The position numbers and the translations under genes were made by a program. The notes under the pieces are model-generated. The model was not told where the DNA came from. It worked only from the letters and a program-made list of their open reading frames with translations, and made no database searches. DNA of 64,000 nucleotides from Porticoccaceae bacterium (GTDB lineage Bacteria; Pseudomonadota; Gammaproteobacteria; Pseudomonadales; Porticoccaceae): assembly GCA_902562425.1 (NCBI GenBank), contig CACETF010000007.1, forward strand, positions 1 to 64,000. Reading direction: 5' to 3'. Every line of letters starts with the position of its first letter. Position 1 is the first letter of the stretch. Of this stretch, positions 49,736-58,060 are shown piece by piece.

Positions 49736-50884
49736 TTAGGTTAGTGGAATAGCTTCACTTGATTCTGCTGACTTCATTATAGCTGAGATGATTTTAATGT
49801 CTCTCCTCCCCATCTCTCCGGAGGTGATGTTTGGTCGACGGTTTCTGATAGCCAGGCACTGGCCATCTATCTGCAGTTTTTGTTGAAAGATATTTTGTAA
49901 TGTCAACTTGCCCTTTGGGGTGTAACCCTTATTTCCTGAATAGCTATATGCGGGTTCCAGCCTCATGACCCCATCCTTTGTCGTCATATTGATGAAGTGG
50001 CTATACTCTCCCCACCCAGAATTGTGATGTGACTTTCGTCCATCAGGCCAAGTCAATTCCCATTCCCAGTGTTCTGGAACTTCTTTGAAGATGTTGGTTC
50101 TTTTTGTCCAGCTTCTTGCCTCAACAAGAATGGGGTAATCTTGGGCAAGGTAAAATGCGGACTGGACACAGTATACGCCCAATTCACCTAGCCCCCCCCC
50201 TAGCGACATTGCGCGATCTATCCTCCATTTTTTCTTTAAAAAGTTAGAATCGTTAGGCTGAGACGAGAACCCGGTCTCCATTGTCCGCCAGGCGCCAAAC
50301 TCCTTATCTCTCATAGAATTTATAAATTTTACTGTGAAGGGATCCCAATATAACCTGTATCCGATCTGAAGGCTTTTCTGGACGCTCTTAGCCGTTTGGA
50401 TCATTAATGAACACTCATTTTCACTGCGCGCCATGGGTTTTTCACAAATTACATGCTTCCCAGCATTCAAACACCTTATTGCAAAATCGGCATGATTCCC
50501 GGGTGGTGTGACCACATACACGCAATCTATCTCGGGATTATTGGCTATCTGCTCAAGATTATCGTAGTTGTAAATGTTTGCATCGGGTATCTGATATTTA
50601 TCCTGCCAGATCGGATATTTTTGTGGTGATCCCGAAATAATTCCCGTTAATTTAGCATATTCCGCTTGCTGGATTGCAGGCGCTAGCCAGTTCGTGGCAT
50701 AGCTCCCGAGTCCCAGAATGGCGATCTTCACAGGATCTGGTCTTGTTAAATTTTGAACGCGTTTAGACCAGACGGCGGCAATTGACGCCTCCGACCTTAA
50801 GAGGGAGAGGGAAGTGGCTGCGAGTGTGCTTTGCTTTACGAATGTTCTTCGGTTAAATTTGGACATCTTTTCCTCGGTCGACAT
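49736..50884 (-). CDS. Tat-exported Gfo/Idh/MocA oxidoreductase
   Basis: The 382-residue product carries a twin-arginine signal (NRRTFVKQSTLAATSLSLL, residues about 11-30). It then shows a Rossmann domain with ILGLGSYATNWLAPA and the catalytic CEKPMA motif (EKP at 148-150), followed by the family substrate domain. It resembles glucose-fructose oxidoreductase, which carries a tightly bound NADP cofactor into the periplasm. The actual substrate is unknown. It directly follows the SMP-30 gene with no gap, and tat genes are in the same window. Confidence 0.88.
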   Translation of the reverse strand: MSTEEKMSKFNRRTFVKQSTLAATSLSLLRSEASIAAVWSKRVQNLTRPDPVKIAILGLGSYATNWLAPAIQQAEYAKLTGIISGSPQKYPIWQDKYQIPDANIYNYDNLEQIANNPEIDCVYVVTPPGNHADFAIRCLNAGKHVICEKPMARSENECSLMIQTAKSVQKSLQIGYRLYWDPFTVKFINSMRDKEFGAWRTMETGFSSQPNDSNFLKKKWRIDRAMSLGGGLGELGVYCVQSAFYLAQDYPILVEARSWTKRTNIFKEVPEHWEWELTWPDGRKSHHNSGWGEYSHFINMTTKDGVMRLEPAYSYSGNKGYTPKGKLTLQNIFQQKLQIDGQCLAIRNRRPNITSGEMGRRDIKIISAIMKSAESSEAIPLT

Positions 50885-51946
50885 CTATGGAACACATCCC
50901 CTTGTGAGTAGTTCACAACGGTAAACGCTTGTGCTTGCAGTCATAATTAATGTATTACTGCTGCACCTATGATCACCCTTAGGTTGGCCCCAAGCGACGT
51001 TTGCAGTTATCTCGCCGGTGCGAATTGTCCCAAGGTGATCTCCCTCTGGAGAAAGCACTAATACGCCCCCTGGGCCCGTTGCAAATACATTACCAAAGTA
51101 GTCCACTTTTAACCCATCCGGCACGCCGGGCGATTCGAGATGATTTGCATCAAAAAATATCTCTGAATCATTAATATAATTGCCTTCAAGAGTGTACCTC
51201 ATGATAACCTTATTTTCTTTATCAGAGTTTGCAACATACATGGTATTTTCATCTGGTGACAGCGCTATCCCGTTAGGGCGAGTAAGTTCACTATCTAGCA
51301 AAAAAACATCACCCTCATTCGTAAACTTATAAATTCCGTTATAAGGCATCTCCTTAATCTTTGATGAATCATATTCCTTGAGGCCATATGGTGGGTCGGT
51401 AAAATAAAGATTCCCCCGAGAGTCAAATACCAGGTCGTTTGGGCTATTAAAGCGACGACCATCTTTTTTTGAGGCAAGGACACTTTTTTTACCATTAATC
51501 GAAATGCTCGAAACTCTTCGATTGCCATGTTCAGCGATCACTAAGTCCCCGTTGGCGTTGAAGGTCAGTCCATTAGCACTGACGTTTCTCATTCCATCCG
51601 GCATTTCTCCCTTAAAAACCGGATCTAAAAATTTGTTGAGCACATTGTCTTTGAGTTCATAAATCTTATTATCTCGTACGTCTGAGAAAAGGAGCCTTTG
51701 TGATCTGCGATCCCAAACGGGACCCTCAGTAAAGACAAAGCCCTCCGCTATCTTTGATACTACCGCTTTTTCGCCAACAATCGTATCCAACCGATCATCC
51801 AGTCGGAGTATATGAAAATTTGCATTTTCAACTATACTTCTATGTTCTTCGGGGTTTGTTTTCGCATCAGTGAAGTTCACTGAACCAGGAAAAATTAGTA
51901 TCGAAAAAAATAGTACAAACAGCTTAGCTTCTCTTCGGGTCAGCAT
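50885..51946 (-). CDS. Exported SMP-30/gluconolactonase-family lactonase
   Basis: The product (353 residues) has an N-terminal hydrophobic signal (LFVLFFSILIFPGSVNFTDA) and a six-bladed SMP-30 propeller. Visible motifs are FTEGPVW (E74 metal ligand), FNSPNDLVFDSRGNLYFTDPPYG and GVPDGLKVDYFGNVFATGPGG. It should hydrolyse a sugar lactone outside the cytoplasm. Pairing with a Gfo-like oxidoreductase mirrors the oxidoreductase/gluconolactonase pair of Zymomonas, where the lactone product is opened. Substrate is inferred only. A DKENKVIMRYTLEGNYIN stretch is a normal blade. Confidence 0.87.
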   Translation of the reverse strand: MLTRREAKLFVLFFSILIFPGSVNFTDAKTNPEEHRSIVENANFHILRLDDRLDTIVGEKAVVSKIAEGFVFTEGPVWDRRSQRLLFSDVRDNKIYELKDNVLNKFLDPVFKGEMPDGMRNVSANGLTFNANGDLVIAEHGNRRVSSISINGKKSVLASKKDGRRFNSPNDLVFDSRGNLYFTDPPYGLKEYDSSKIKEMPYNGIYKFTNEGDVFLLDSELTRPNGIALSPDENTMYVANSDKENKVIMRYTLEGNYINDSEIFFDANHLESPGVPDGLKVDYFGNVFATGPGGVLVLSPEGDHLGTIRTGEITANVAWGQPKGDHRCSSNTLIMTASTSVYRCELLTRGCVP

Positions 51947-52112
51947 GTGAGTTTCCTTTTCAATTTAAGGGGGCTGAGTCACTTGATGTGGTAAGAAGGG
52001 CTTATCCCTTTTACTCTATTGTTATTAAGCTTTTAAAAGTTTTCATTTTCAATGTTTCTTTTTGGTTTTCCTGAGCTACAATTTTTGTTAAGGATATTTG
52101 AGGAGACTATAA

Positions 52113-53486
52113 ATGAATATCGATAGCGAAACTAAGTTCTTGACAAGCGGCGAGATTACCCTTGCATATCAGGTTTTTGGGAATTCCGCGCAAGATCTCA
52201 TTATCGTCCCTGGCATTGTGTCTCATGTCGAGTTCTCTCATGAGATGCCAGGCTACTCTTCGTTTATCAATAAACTCGCTCGGTTTTTTAGGGTGATTAC
52301 TTTCGATAAACGTGGAAACGGTATGTCCGGAAAAATTGACAAGGCGGCGACTCTTGAAGAGCGTATGGATGACCTACGTTTGATTATGGAATCGGTGGAC
52401 TCACGTAAAGCGATAATCTTTGGATTCTCAGAGGGGGGTTCCTTGAGCGCCCTATTTTCTGCAATGCACCCAGACCGAGTAGATCGTTTGATTATTTTTG
52501 GTGGTTTTTCTCACGTTCCAGATCTTGATTTTAGCACTAAAATTCCCGCTTTTTTTAGGAAAATGTTCATTGATTTCTTTTTGCGGAGGCGTACTCGTCG
52601 GTACGAGGTTAATTGGGGCAATGGTGACTTTGCCAAAACGGCATTACCGCCCAGAATTATTGTTGACGGTGATCTTAGGACAAAACTTCAGAAGTTCGAA
52701 AGTCTTTCTTCGTCACCTGAGAAAATTGGTGAGATGATGTACCTTACGGCATTGCTAGATATAAGACCATTTTTGAAAGATGTTCAGTGTCCTACGCTCA
52801 TCCTACACTGCAGGGATGACAATCGTGTTCCTTTTGACTGGGCTTGTGAGTTGGAGGATGGGATCAAGGACTCGGAATTTATTGAGCTTAATGGAGTTGG
52901 TCACCTTTTTTATATGAACGAATCCAAGTTTATTATGGAAAAGATACTGGAATTTGTGGGAAAGAATCAGCCGCCAGAGTCAGTCACGGAAAATAACAGA
53001 GTTTTATCGACTATTCTTTTCAATGACATCGTGAATTCTACCCAGCTTCAATTTGAGCTCGGAGATAGTCAATGGAAAGAAAAAATATTGGAATTTAATA
53101 GGTTATGTAAAGAGCAGATTGCTAGCTTTGATGGAGTTTTCGTGAAGAGTATGGGCGATGGTATTCTAGCAACCTTCGATGGTCCATCCCGAGCGATAAA
53201 TTGCGCTTGTATTATAAACGAGGGAGTTCGATCTCTCGGGTTGGCGGTTCGGAGCGGACTTCATGTGGGAGAAATCGAAAAGATAGAAGAGGATATCAGT
53301 GGAATAAACGTTAATGCTGCCGCTCGAATTCAGGCATTAGCAAAAGGTGGACAGGTATTGGTATCTGAGGTGTTAAAGAGCCTTGTATCTGGTTCGGGCA
53401 TAGAGTTTGGCGATTTTGGGGCGCATCATTTCAAAGGTTTTGATACAAAATGGAACTTATATCAAGTTAAAGTAGTTAAAGTATGA
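52113..53486 (+). CDS. Alpha/beta hydrolase fused to a class III nucleotide cyclase
   Basis: The 457-residue protein has two domains. Residues 1-285 form an alpha/beta hydrolase with nucleophile S106 in GFSEGG, an acidic residue at D235/D236 and H264 in GVGHLFYM. Residues 296-455 form a class III adenylate/guanylate cyclase domain with metal-binding D305 (FNDIVNST) and D349 (KSMGDGILATF), followed by GLHVGEIE and NVNAAARIQALAKGGQVLVS. Both active sites look intact. The hydrolase may sense or remove a ligand that controls cyclic nucleotide synthesis. It is monocistronic. Substrates are unknown. Confidence 0.9.
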   Translation: MNIDSETKFLTSGEITLAYQVFGNSAQDLIIVPGIVSHVEFSHEMPGYSSFINKLARFFRVITFDKRGNGMSGKIDKAATLEERMDDLRLIMESVDSRKAIIFGFSEGGSLSALFSAMHPDRVDRLIIFGGFSHVPDLDFSTKIPAFFRKMFIDFFLRRRTRRYEVNWGNGDFAKTALPPRIIVDGDLRTKLQKFESLSSSPEKIGEMMYLTALLDIRPFLKDVQCPTLILHCRDDNRVPFDWACELEDGIKDSEFIELNGVGHLFYMNESKFIMEKILEFVGKNQPPESVTENNRVLSTILFNDIVNSTQLQFELGDSQWKEKILEFNRLCKEQIASFDGVFVKSMGDGILATFDGPSRAINCACIINEGVRSLGLAVRSGLHVGEIEKIEEDISGINVNAAARIQALAKGGQVLVSEVLKSLVSGSGIEFGDFGAHHFKGFDTKWNLYQVKVVKV

Positions 53487-53621
53487 GGTGGTTCATCTGA
53501 CAGTTTCGAAGTTAATCAAGGTTGATGATGCAAAACGGTATCCTGTAATCTCCGGAATTATTCCAGACCTGCAGTACGACAGATCGGATACCTGATTCCG
53601 TCGTGGTTGATTACATGAGGG

Positions 53622-54920
53622 TTAACAAGTTCGCTCGGGTTCTTTTTGTTTTATGAGCATAGATGCGCCCAGTAGGCACATAATTAGCAGCAGGCTTAGC
53701 CTTGCTGGGGCAGTGTAGCTGCCAAATAAATCATAACCTAAGCTGAATAGTGCGGGCCCTATTGCGCTCGCAAAGACAGAAAGCGAAGCGCTAAAACCAC
53801 TGATTTCGCCAATATGATTGGGACCAAAGAATCGTATAAACGTTAAATTTGTTAAAACTCCCCAAAGTCCGCTGCCTGTTCCGAAGCCAAAGGCTAATAG
53901 CCAGAATCCCCAATCCTTTTCAAGATTAATGACACCCAGGCACCCTGCTGCGAACACAAATAGCATCATGATCAGTAGTGGTTTTAGGTTAATTTTATCG
54001 GAAAGCCAGCTTATTACCATGTTTGTTGTTGTAGAAAAAATAGCTGCTGGAACAAAGTAGCTGAAGGCCTCGACTGGGCTTTTTCCAGCCTCCGCAAAAA
54101 TTGATGTAATGTGAAATATTACTGCAGTGATAAACATTGCATGCGTGCAGAAGCTTAGGGAGTAAATCCAGAAAATAGGATTCTTTTTAGCTTGCAGGAG
54201 AGTTGCACTCTCGACCTCTTTTTTTGTTCTGATACCATAGTTTGATATCAAACCGTCCATCTCTAAGCCACATGATTTAGGATTATCCCGAACAAATAAA
54301 AAAGCTATCGCTGTAAACCCAACCCCCGAAATGAGCGCGAGAAACCATAGGGTCTCTTTCCAACCCACAATCTCGATAGCATTTGACAAAAACAATGGGG
54401 CAGTTGAAAAACCAAATGAAATTATAACGGTGCGCATACCAACCGCTAATCCACGTTTTTCATTAAACCAAAGAAGCAGAACATTCCTAGAGTAATTTGT
54501 AAGAGCGCCTTGTCCAAGAAATCGGATGAGAAAAAAACCAAGGGTTATCACGCTTAAATTTCCGAGTGTGGATCCGCCCAAGAGAGAACCTATGGTATCT
54601 ACAAAACTTAAGTAGATAATGGAAAGTGAAAAGCAGAGGGAGGCAGTGCTGATCATTATTCTTGCGCCAAGTGCATCAAACCATTTCCCTGCCCAAGTTA
54701 GGTAAAATGAAGAAATGATGGTGCCAATGAGGTATGCCATAGATAATTCAGTGCGCGATATATTTAGCGCCGTAATCAAAGAGTCCGTAAAAGCAGCGAT
54801 GCCGACAGTCTGTCCTGGTATGGTGCATAAAATCCCGAGCGCACTGGCGACCCAGATTACCCAACCGTAATAGAACTTCAATTTGTTGGGTTCGAATGGC
54901 CAACCAGTGTCAATACGCAT
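53622..54920 (-). CDS. Major facilitator superfamily transporter
   Basis: The 432-residue product has 12 predicted helices and the layout of MFS carriers of the monocarboxylate/OFA type: FYYGWVIWVASALGILCTIPGQTVGIAAF at the first helix, GKWFDALGAR loop motif, GFFLIRFLGQGALTNYSRNVLLLWFNEKRGLAVG. Transport of an organic acid is plausible; the substrate cannot be read. It converges on the cyclase gene and is the last chromosomal protein gene before the tRNA-Asp/island boundary. Confidence 0.85.
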   Translation of the reverse strand: MRIDTGWPFEPNKLKFYYGWVIWVASALGILCTIPGQTVGIAAFTDSLITALNISRTELSMAYLIGTIISSFYLTWAGKWFDALGARIMISTASLCFSLSIIYLSFVDTIGSLLGGSTLGNLSVITLGFFLIRFLGQGALTNYSRNVLLLWFNEKRGLAVGMRTVIISFGFSTAPLFLSNAIEIVGWKETLWFLALISGVGFTAIAFLFVRDNPKSCGLEMDGLISNYGIRTKKEVESATLLQAKKNPIFWIYSLSFCTHAMFITAVIFHITSIFAEAGKSPVEAFSYFVPAAIFSTTTNMVISWLSDKINLKPLLIMMLFVFAAGCLGVINLEKDWGFWLLAFGFGTGSGLWGVLTNLTFIRFFGPNHIGEISGFSASLSVFASAIGPALFSLGYDLFGSYTAPARLSLLLIMCLLGASMLIKQKEPERTC

Positions 54921-55110
54921 TTGAATGCCTTGGGTGCTTTATATTTGTTGTCAATAATTAAAGAGACGCATATTGTTATCAGGGTTTTATGTGGGTTTGT
55001 TTCGGCTCACTACGGTTGCTGGATTGGCTTTTTTCATGATTACGGATTAAGAACATAATCAACGAAGCCAAAATCAGAAGTTATGCGGGGCTCATTCATA
55101 TTGCAAAAAG

Positions 55111-55187
55111 TGGCGGACCGGACGGGACTCGAACCCGCGACCTCCGGCGTGACAGGCCGGCATTCTAACCAGCTGAACTACCGGTCC
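55111..55187 (-). tRNA. tRNA-Asp (anticodon GTC)
   Basis: The 77-nt minus-strand gene folds as a complete cloverleaf. The acceptor GGACCGG pairs with CCGGTCC, the anticodon loop is CTGTCAC in a CCGGC/GCCGG stem, and the T arm is GCGGG-TTCGAGT-CCCGT. A discriminator G and an encoded CCA follow. It lies just outside the island boundary and would be transcribed after the tRNA-Val copy that is truncated here. Confidence 0.97.
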
Positions 55188-55209
55188 GAAACATTACTTT
55201 TCACTATCT

Positions 55210-55254
55210 TGGTGGGTGGTACAGGGATCGAACCTGTGACCCTCGCCTTGTAAG
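55210..55254 (-). repeat. 3-prime 45 nt of a tRNA-Val(TAC) gene: island attachment site
   Basis: On the minus strand the sequence from the anticodon loop (CTTACAA) through the 3-prime anticodon arm, variable loop, a perfectly paired T arm (ACAGG/CCTGT), ACCACCC and ACCA is that of tRNA-Val. The 5-prime half is replaced: positions 27-31 read TCAGT and cannot pair with GGCGA. This is the usual result of tRNA-targeted integration, the fragment being the distal copy of the duplicated 3-prime end. The intact tRNA-Val should lie beyond 64 kb. Inverted arms GACCCTC/GAGGGTC flank the anticodon loop and could be integrase core sites. Confidence 0.8.
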
Positions 55255-55310
55255 ACTGAGGGTCATAGCATAAGCCACTGTATTCAGTCACTTTTTTTGC
55301 TCCCCCTATG

Positions 55311-55332
55311 CGTGCCCTACAACGTGCCCCAC
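55311..55332. repeat. Tandem 10-bp repeat near the attachment site
   Basis: cgtgccctac (55311-55320) and cgtgccccac (55323-55332) differ at one base and are spaced 12 nt apart, 57-78 bp inside the tRNA fragment. Position and spacing would suit integrase arm-type binding sites. An inverted repeat tccgag/ctcgga (55347-55352, 55366-55371) lies next to them. Confidence 0.4.
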
Positions 55333-55411
55333 AAAACTTTTTTATGTCCGAGCGATGTTCTGCGACTCGGATTTAAAAACCTTATCGCATAAAATTTAAT
55401 TTAGCAAGCGG

Positions 55412-56080
55412 TTAATAGCGTTCGCGGATTCTAACGCTTGTTGATGCTCGGAGACCTCTGGAGAGCTTTTGAATGTCTTGACCGGAAGATCGTTTTTTCC
55501 CGCTTCGTTGTAATTTAAGAAGCGATTTGATAAGTGCCTTGAAGTCTCGCAAAACACGATCTGCGCCTCGAACTGTGGTCAGTCCGATCTTACCGCGACT
55601 TGAGCCATCGATGCTCGGATTCGGTCGCCCTTGGCGAATCAAATTGCCGTCTCGTTCCCAATCAAATTTTGCGCCAACTGTTTCACCCATAATGAATTGC
55701 GCGGCTCTTTCGGCTCGCGTTGCTCCGATTCGAGTTCGTGGTTTGAATTTAATTTTCATCAACTGTTGGGCATCATTGCGAGTTCGATTAATGGAATTTA
55801 TTCCACCTTCAAGCGCCAAAATATCAGTCAAGTCTTTATCACTCATATATTCGCGAGTTGAAGCGACTGCTAAAGATTTCATCATTGCTTTTGTTTCGCG
55901 AAGCGATCTTCCAGAGTGCATCAACTTAATCATCTGATATTTATGTTCTTGTTTGGTCGTTGTAAGAGACCTTCCTCTTCGAGCCTTGCTTTTTGCTCGT
56001 GCCATTTTTTCTTGTCGTTTGCGATAATTTTTTGAAGATTGCTTTTCGCTTAATCCTCTGCGTTCGTAGGGCTGTCTCAT
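55412..56080 (-). CDS. Unrecognised basic protein, island operon gene 5
   Basis: I do not recognise this 222-residue protein. From ATG 56080 it starts MRQPYERRGLSEKQSSKNYRKRQ and the first 40 residues are strongly basic and probably disordered. The rest is rich in lysine and arginine, with a predicted helical middle (KYQMIKLMHSGRSLRETKAMMKSL) and a basic C-terminal part (GKKRSSGQDIQKLSRGLR). Nucleic acid binding is a guess from charge. The start overlaps the previous stop as ATGA, fixing it. It is the last gene before the tRNA-Val attachment fragment. Confidence 0.7.
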   Translation of the reverse strand: MRQPYERRGLSEKQSSKNYRKRQEKMARAKSKARRGRSLTTTKQEHKYQMIKLMHSGRSLRETKAMMKSLAVASTREYMSDKDLTDILALEGGINSINRTRNDAQQLMKIKFKPRTRIGATRAERAAQFIMGETVGAKFDWERDGNLIRQGRPNPSIDGSSRGKIGLTTVRGADRVLRDFKALIKSLLKLQRSGKKRSSGQDIQKLSRGLRASTSVRIRERY

Positions 56081-56706
56081 TGTTTGTTCCAAAACCTTTC
56101 TATCGCGGGATTCATAACAAAATTTCGAAGTATCGTGATTCTGTTTTGAAGCTCACGCGCGGGAATTACTTCTCCTTTCAATTTGCGTTCGCAGAGACTT
56201 CTGACCGCCTGATTGTAGTTGGTCAGAAATTGATTCGCGTGGACGAGATCGTGTGAATATCCTCCGCTTGTTAAATGGTTTTTTATGTCTGATATGGTTT
56301 GTTCATAATCAATGTCACCGCCAAAACCTTCCAAGCCCTCAAAACATTCTCGAACCGAAGTTTCTAAAACTGGGCGAAGTGCGTTGTAAAAATCTTGTTG
56401 TTTACCGCATTCGGCTTGCAGTCTTCGCTCGAAGTCATCTTCCTCAAGCACAGTTTCCAAGTTAATTCGGGAGCGATGATTTATCTGACTCTCTTTTGAA
56501 AACTGTTGCAGTTTGATTCCAATTTGGTGTGACTCTCTACGATGCTTTTCAATCAACGCTTCTGCTTCTCGAACTTCGTCATCAAGCGTTCGTTGTCGCT
56601 GCCGACACTCACTATCTTTTTTGACAATCTCTTCGTGTTCCTTTTTTAGAGCCGCAATTTTATCTTGATGCTCTTTTATTTTTTCTTCTTTCAAAAGCGG
56701 CTTCAT
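56077..56706 (-). CDS. Unrecognised coiled-coil protein, island operon gene 4
   Basis: The 209-residue product is not one I can name. Residues about 5-75 (KEEKIKEHQDKIAALKKEHEEIVKK and onward) are a long charged coiled coil. The C-terminal half is helical (ALRPVLETSVRECFEGLEGF and HANQFLTNYNQAVRSLCERKL) and ends in AIERFWNKQ. The start ATG 56706 overlaps the preceding stop as ATGA, and its own stop overlaps the next start the same way. The coupling points to a stoichiometric complex with its neighbours. Confidence 0.7.
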   Translation of the reverse strand: MKPLLKEEKIKEHQDKIAALKKEHEEIVKKDSECRQRQRTLDDEVREAEALIEKHRRESHQIGIKLQQFSKESQINHRSRINLETVLEEDDFERRLQAECGKQQDFYNALRPVLETSVRECFEGLEGFGGDIDYEQTISDIKNHLTSGGYSHDLVHANQFLTNYNQAVRSLCERKLKGEVIPARELQNRITILRNFVMNPAIERFWNKQ

Positions 56707-57062
56707 AAACCAAGCTCCGTCCAAACTTTGTTTTTAACGTCTGCATAAAGCTCCGCGCCATTCTTGGTATCGTAGTCGTGGTCTTGATTTTTATAAGTGA
56801 GCGTTTTTAATTTTCTTCTCATTCGAACAGCCGCGACTTGGAATCTATCGAATGATTTTCCGATTTCATCTCCTTCCATATTTAAAAATTGTTGGTGCGT
56901 TGCCTTCTGAAATTTTTGATAAAGTTCTTGATAATCTTTGTCATAAATTCTTTCGTTGTATGGAATGTGTTCAAACCCAGATGCTTCCACGAGTATTCCC
57001 CGCGCTTCCTCTGAAATCTTATTCAAATCCACAATTTTGTTTTCATAATCCATTGTCATCAT
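56703..57062 (-). CDS. Unrecognised helical protein, island operon gene 3
   Basis: The 119-residue product starts MMTMDYENKIVDLNKISEEARGI and looks mostly helical and acidic (KDYQELYQKFQKATHQQFLNM, FDRFQVAAVRMRRKLKTLTY). It has no known motif. A GGAGGG element precedes ATG 57062, which overlaps gene 2 by 20 nt. Its stop overlaps gene 4 by 4 nt. Function unknown. Confidence 0.65.
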   Translation of the reverse strand: MMTMDYENKIVDLNKISEEARGILVEASGFEHIPYNERIYDKDYQELYQKFQKATHQQFLNMEGDEIGKSFDRFQVAAVRMRRKLKTLTYKNQDHDYDTKNGAELYADVKNKVWTELGL

Positions 57063-57423
57063 TTTTTCCCTCCGATAACTCGCCCAGAATTCCTGTAGCT
57101 AAATTTTGCAGAAAAAATTCTCTGCTCTTTTTATAAAGTTCGTAGATGCTTTCGCTGTGAAAACGCTCGCGAATACATTTACATTTTTCTCCGCTGTAAC
57201 TGCGGCTGATACACCCATCTTCACAAAGCGCGATTCCTTCTTTTGCGAGTTTTATTAAATCCTCTCTATCGATAAATCCTTCGGTATCAGCCGACTCAAA
57301 TTCACGAACCTCACGTTGCTCTTTTTCAATATCCAAAACACTTCCCATTTCCAGAGGTTGTATTTCTCTGAAGCGAAAGCCGTATGGAAGTTTGTTGGGT
57401 TGGTTTTTCTTCATTTTTTTCAA
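57043..57423 (-). CDS. Unrecognised small cysteine-containing protein, island operon gene 2
   Basis: The 126-residue product is hydrophilic, with a basic start (MKKMKKNQPNKLPYGFRFRE) and a cysteine cluster CEDGCISRSYSGEKCKC near residues 67-83 that could bind zinc or a cluster. The C terminus (SIYELYKKSREFFLQNLATGILGEL) is helical. The upstream gap of 85 nt to gene 1 is the only real gap in the group. The start could be the ATG at 57423 or 57414. Function unknown. Confidence 0.6.
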   Translation of the reverse strand: MKKMKKNQPNKLPYGFRFREIQPLEMGSVLDIEKEQREVREFESADTEGFIDREDLIKLAKEGIALCEDGCISRSYSGEKCKCIRERFHSESIYELYKKSREFFLQNLATGILGELSEGKNDDNGL

Positions 57424-57508
57424 ATCGCGAGTTTCACTCTATATGTCAGATTTTTTTCAAAACCTATTACACCTTTTTTCGAGTTTTCCAAATTGCTGTA
57501 ATGTTTCA

Positions 57509-58060
57509 TCAGACTGCCCATTGAAGAAGCTCCAAATCATCAATGGAATCAACCATCACTCTCGGCATATATTTTTCTTTTGTGATGACATAGTGAGTTA
57601 GTCCTCCTCGCATATATTTTTCCTCATCAAGCGTGAGACTTTTGCCTTGATTTAGTTTCTGTGTAATGTGCTTGTTAAGTTGAAATTTTTTCTCTTGCGC
57701 TGTTCCAAAAGTTTTTAGTCGCTTGAAAAGCCTGTTTCTTGCGTCAGTCGATTTTCCTTTTGGCTCGGTCTTTTTAATTTTTAGGTGAAGCAGTTCACAT
57801 ATTTGTTTGATGAATTTATAGGAAGTTTTTTCTGCCTCTGGAGACATAAATAAAATGTCCCTTCTAAATTGACCGTGGTTATCTTTTATGAATTGATCGA
57901 GTTGCAGGAAATTCTGCGACTCCTTAAAAAAATGAAGTTCGCGATGTTCCTCGTTCCGAATGAACTCAAAAAGATTTTTGAATGAATTCGAACGATTTTC
58001 CCTTCCCATCGCATCATTTATTATTTGTCCGATCTCTTGGAGAAGGCGTGTCAGCTCCAT
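57509..58060 (-). CDS. Unrecognised protein, island operon gene 1
   Basis: From ATG 58060 the product has 183 residues starting MELTRLLQEIGQIINDAMGREN. The frame is open to TTG 58132, which would add 24 residues. It is helical and charged, with FRRDILFMSPEAEKTSYKFIKQICELL, a basic stretch ARNRLFKRLKTFG and an acidic C terminus (VDSIDDLELLQWAV). I find no known motif. It is first in a minus-strand row of five island genes. Confidence 0.6.
   Translation of the reverse strand: MELTRLLQEIGQIINDAMGRENRSNSFKNLFEFIRNEEHRELHFFKESQNFLQLDQFIKDNHGQFRRDILFMSPEAEKTSYKFIKQICELLHLKIKKTEPKGKSTDARNRLFKRLKTFGTAQEKKFQLNKHITQKLNQGKSLTLDEEKYMRGGLTHYVITKEKYMPRVMVDSIDDLELLQWAV

Noticed and set aside
55210-55275. 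A functional second tRNA next to tRNA-Asp
   Set aside because: The 5-prime half does not pair with the tRNA-Val 3-prime half, so no cloverleaf can form; it is a fragment.
55527-55937. 136-codon plus-strand frame opposite island gene 5
   Set aside because: The opposing minus-strand frame has an overlap-fixed start and operon neighbours, and this frame lacks both.
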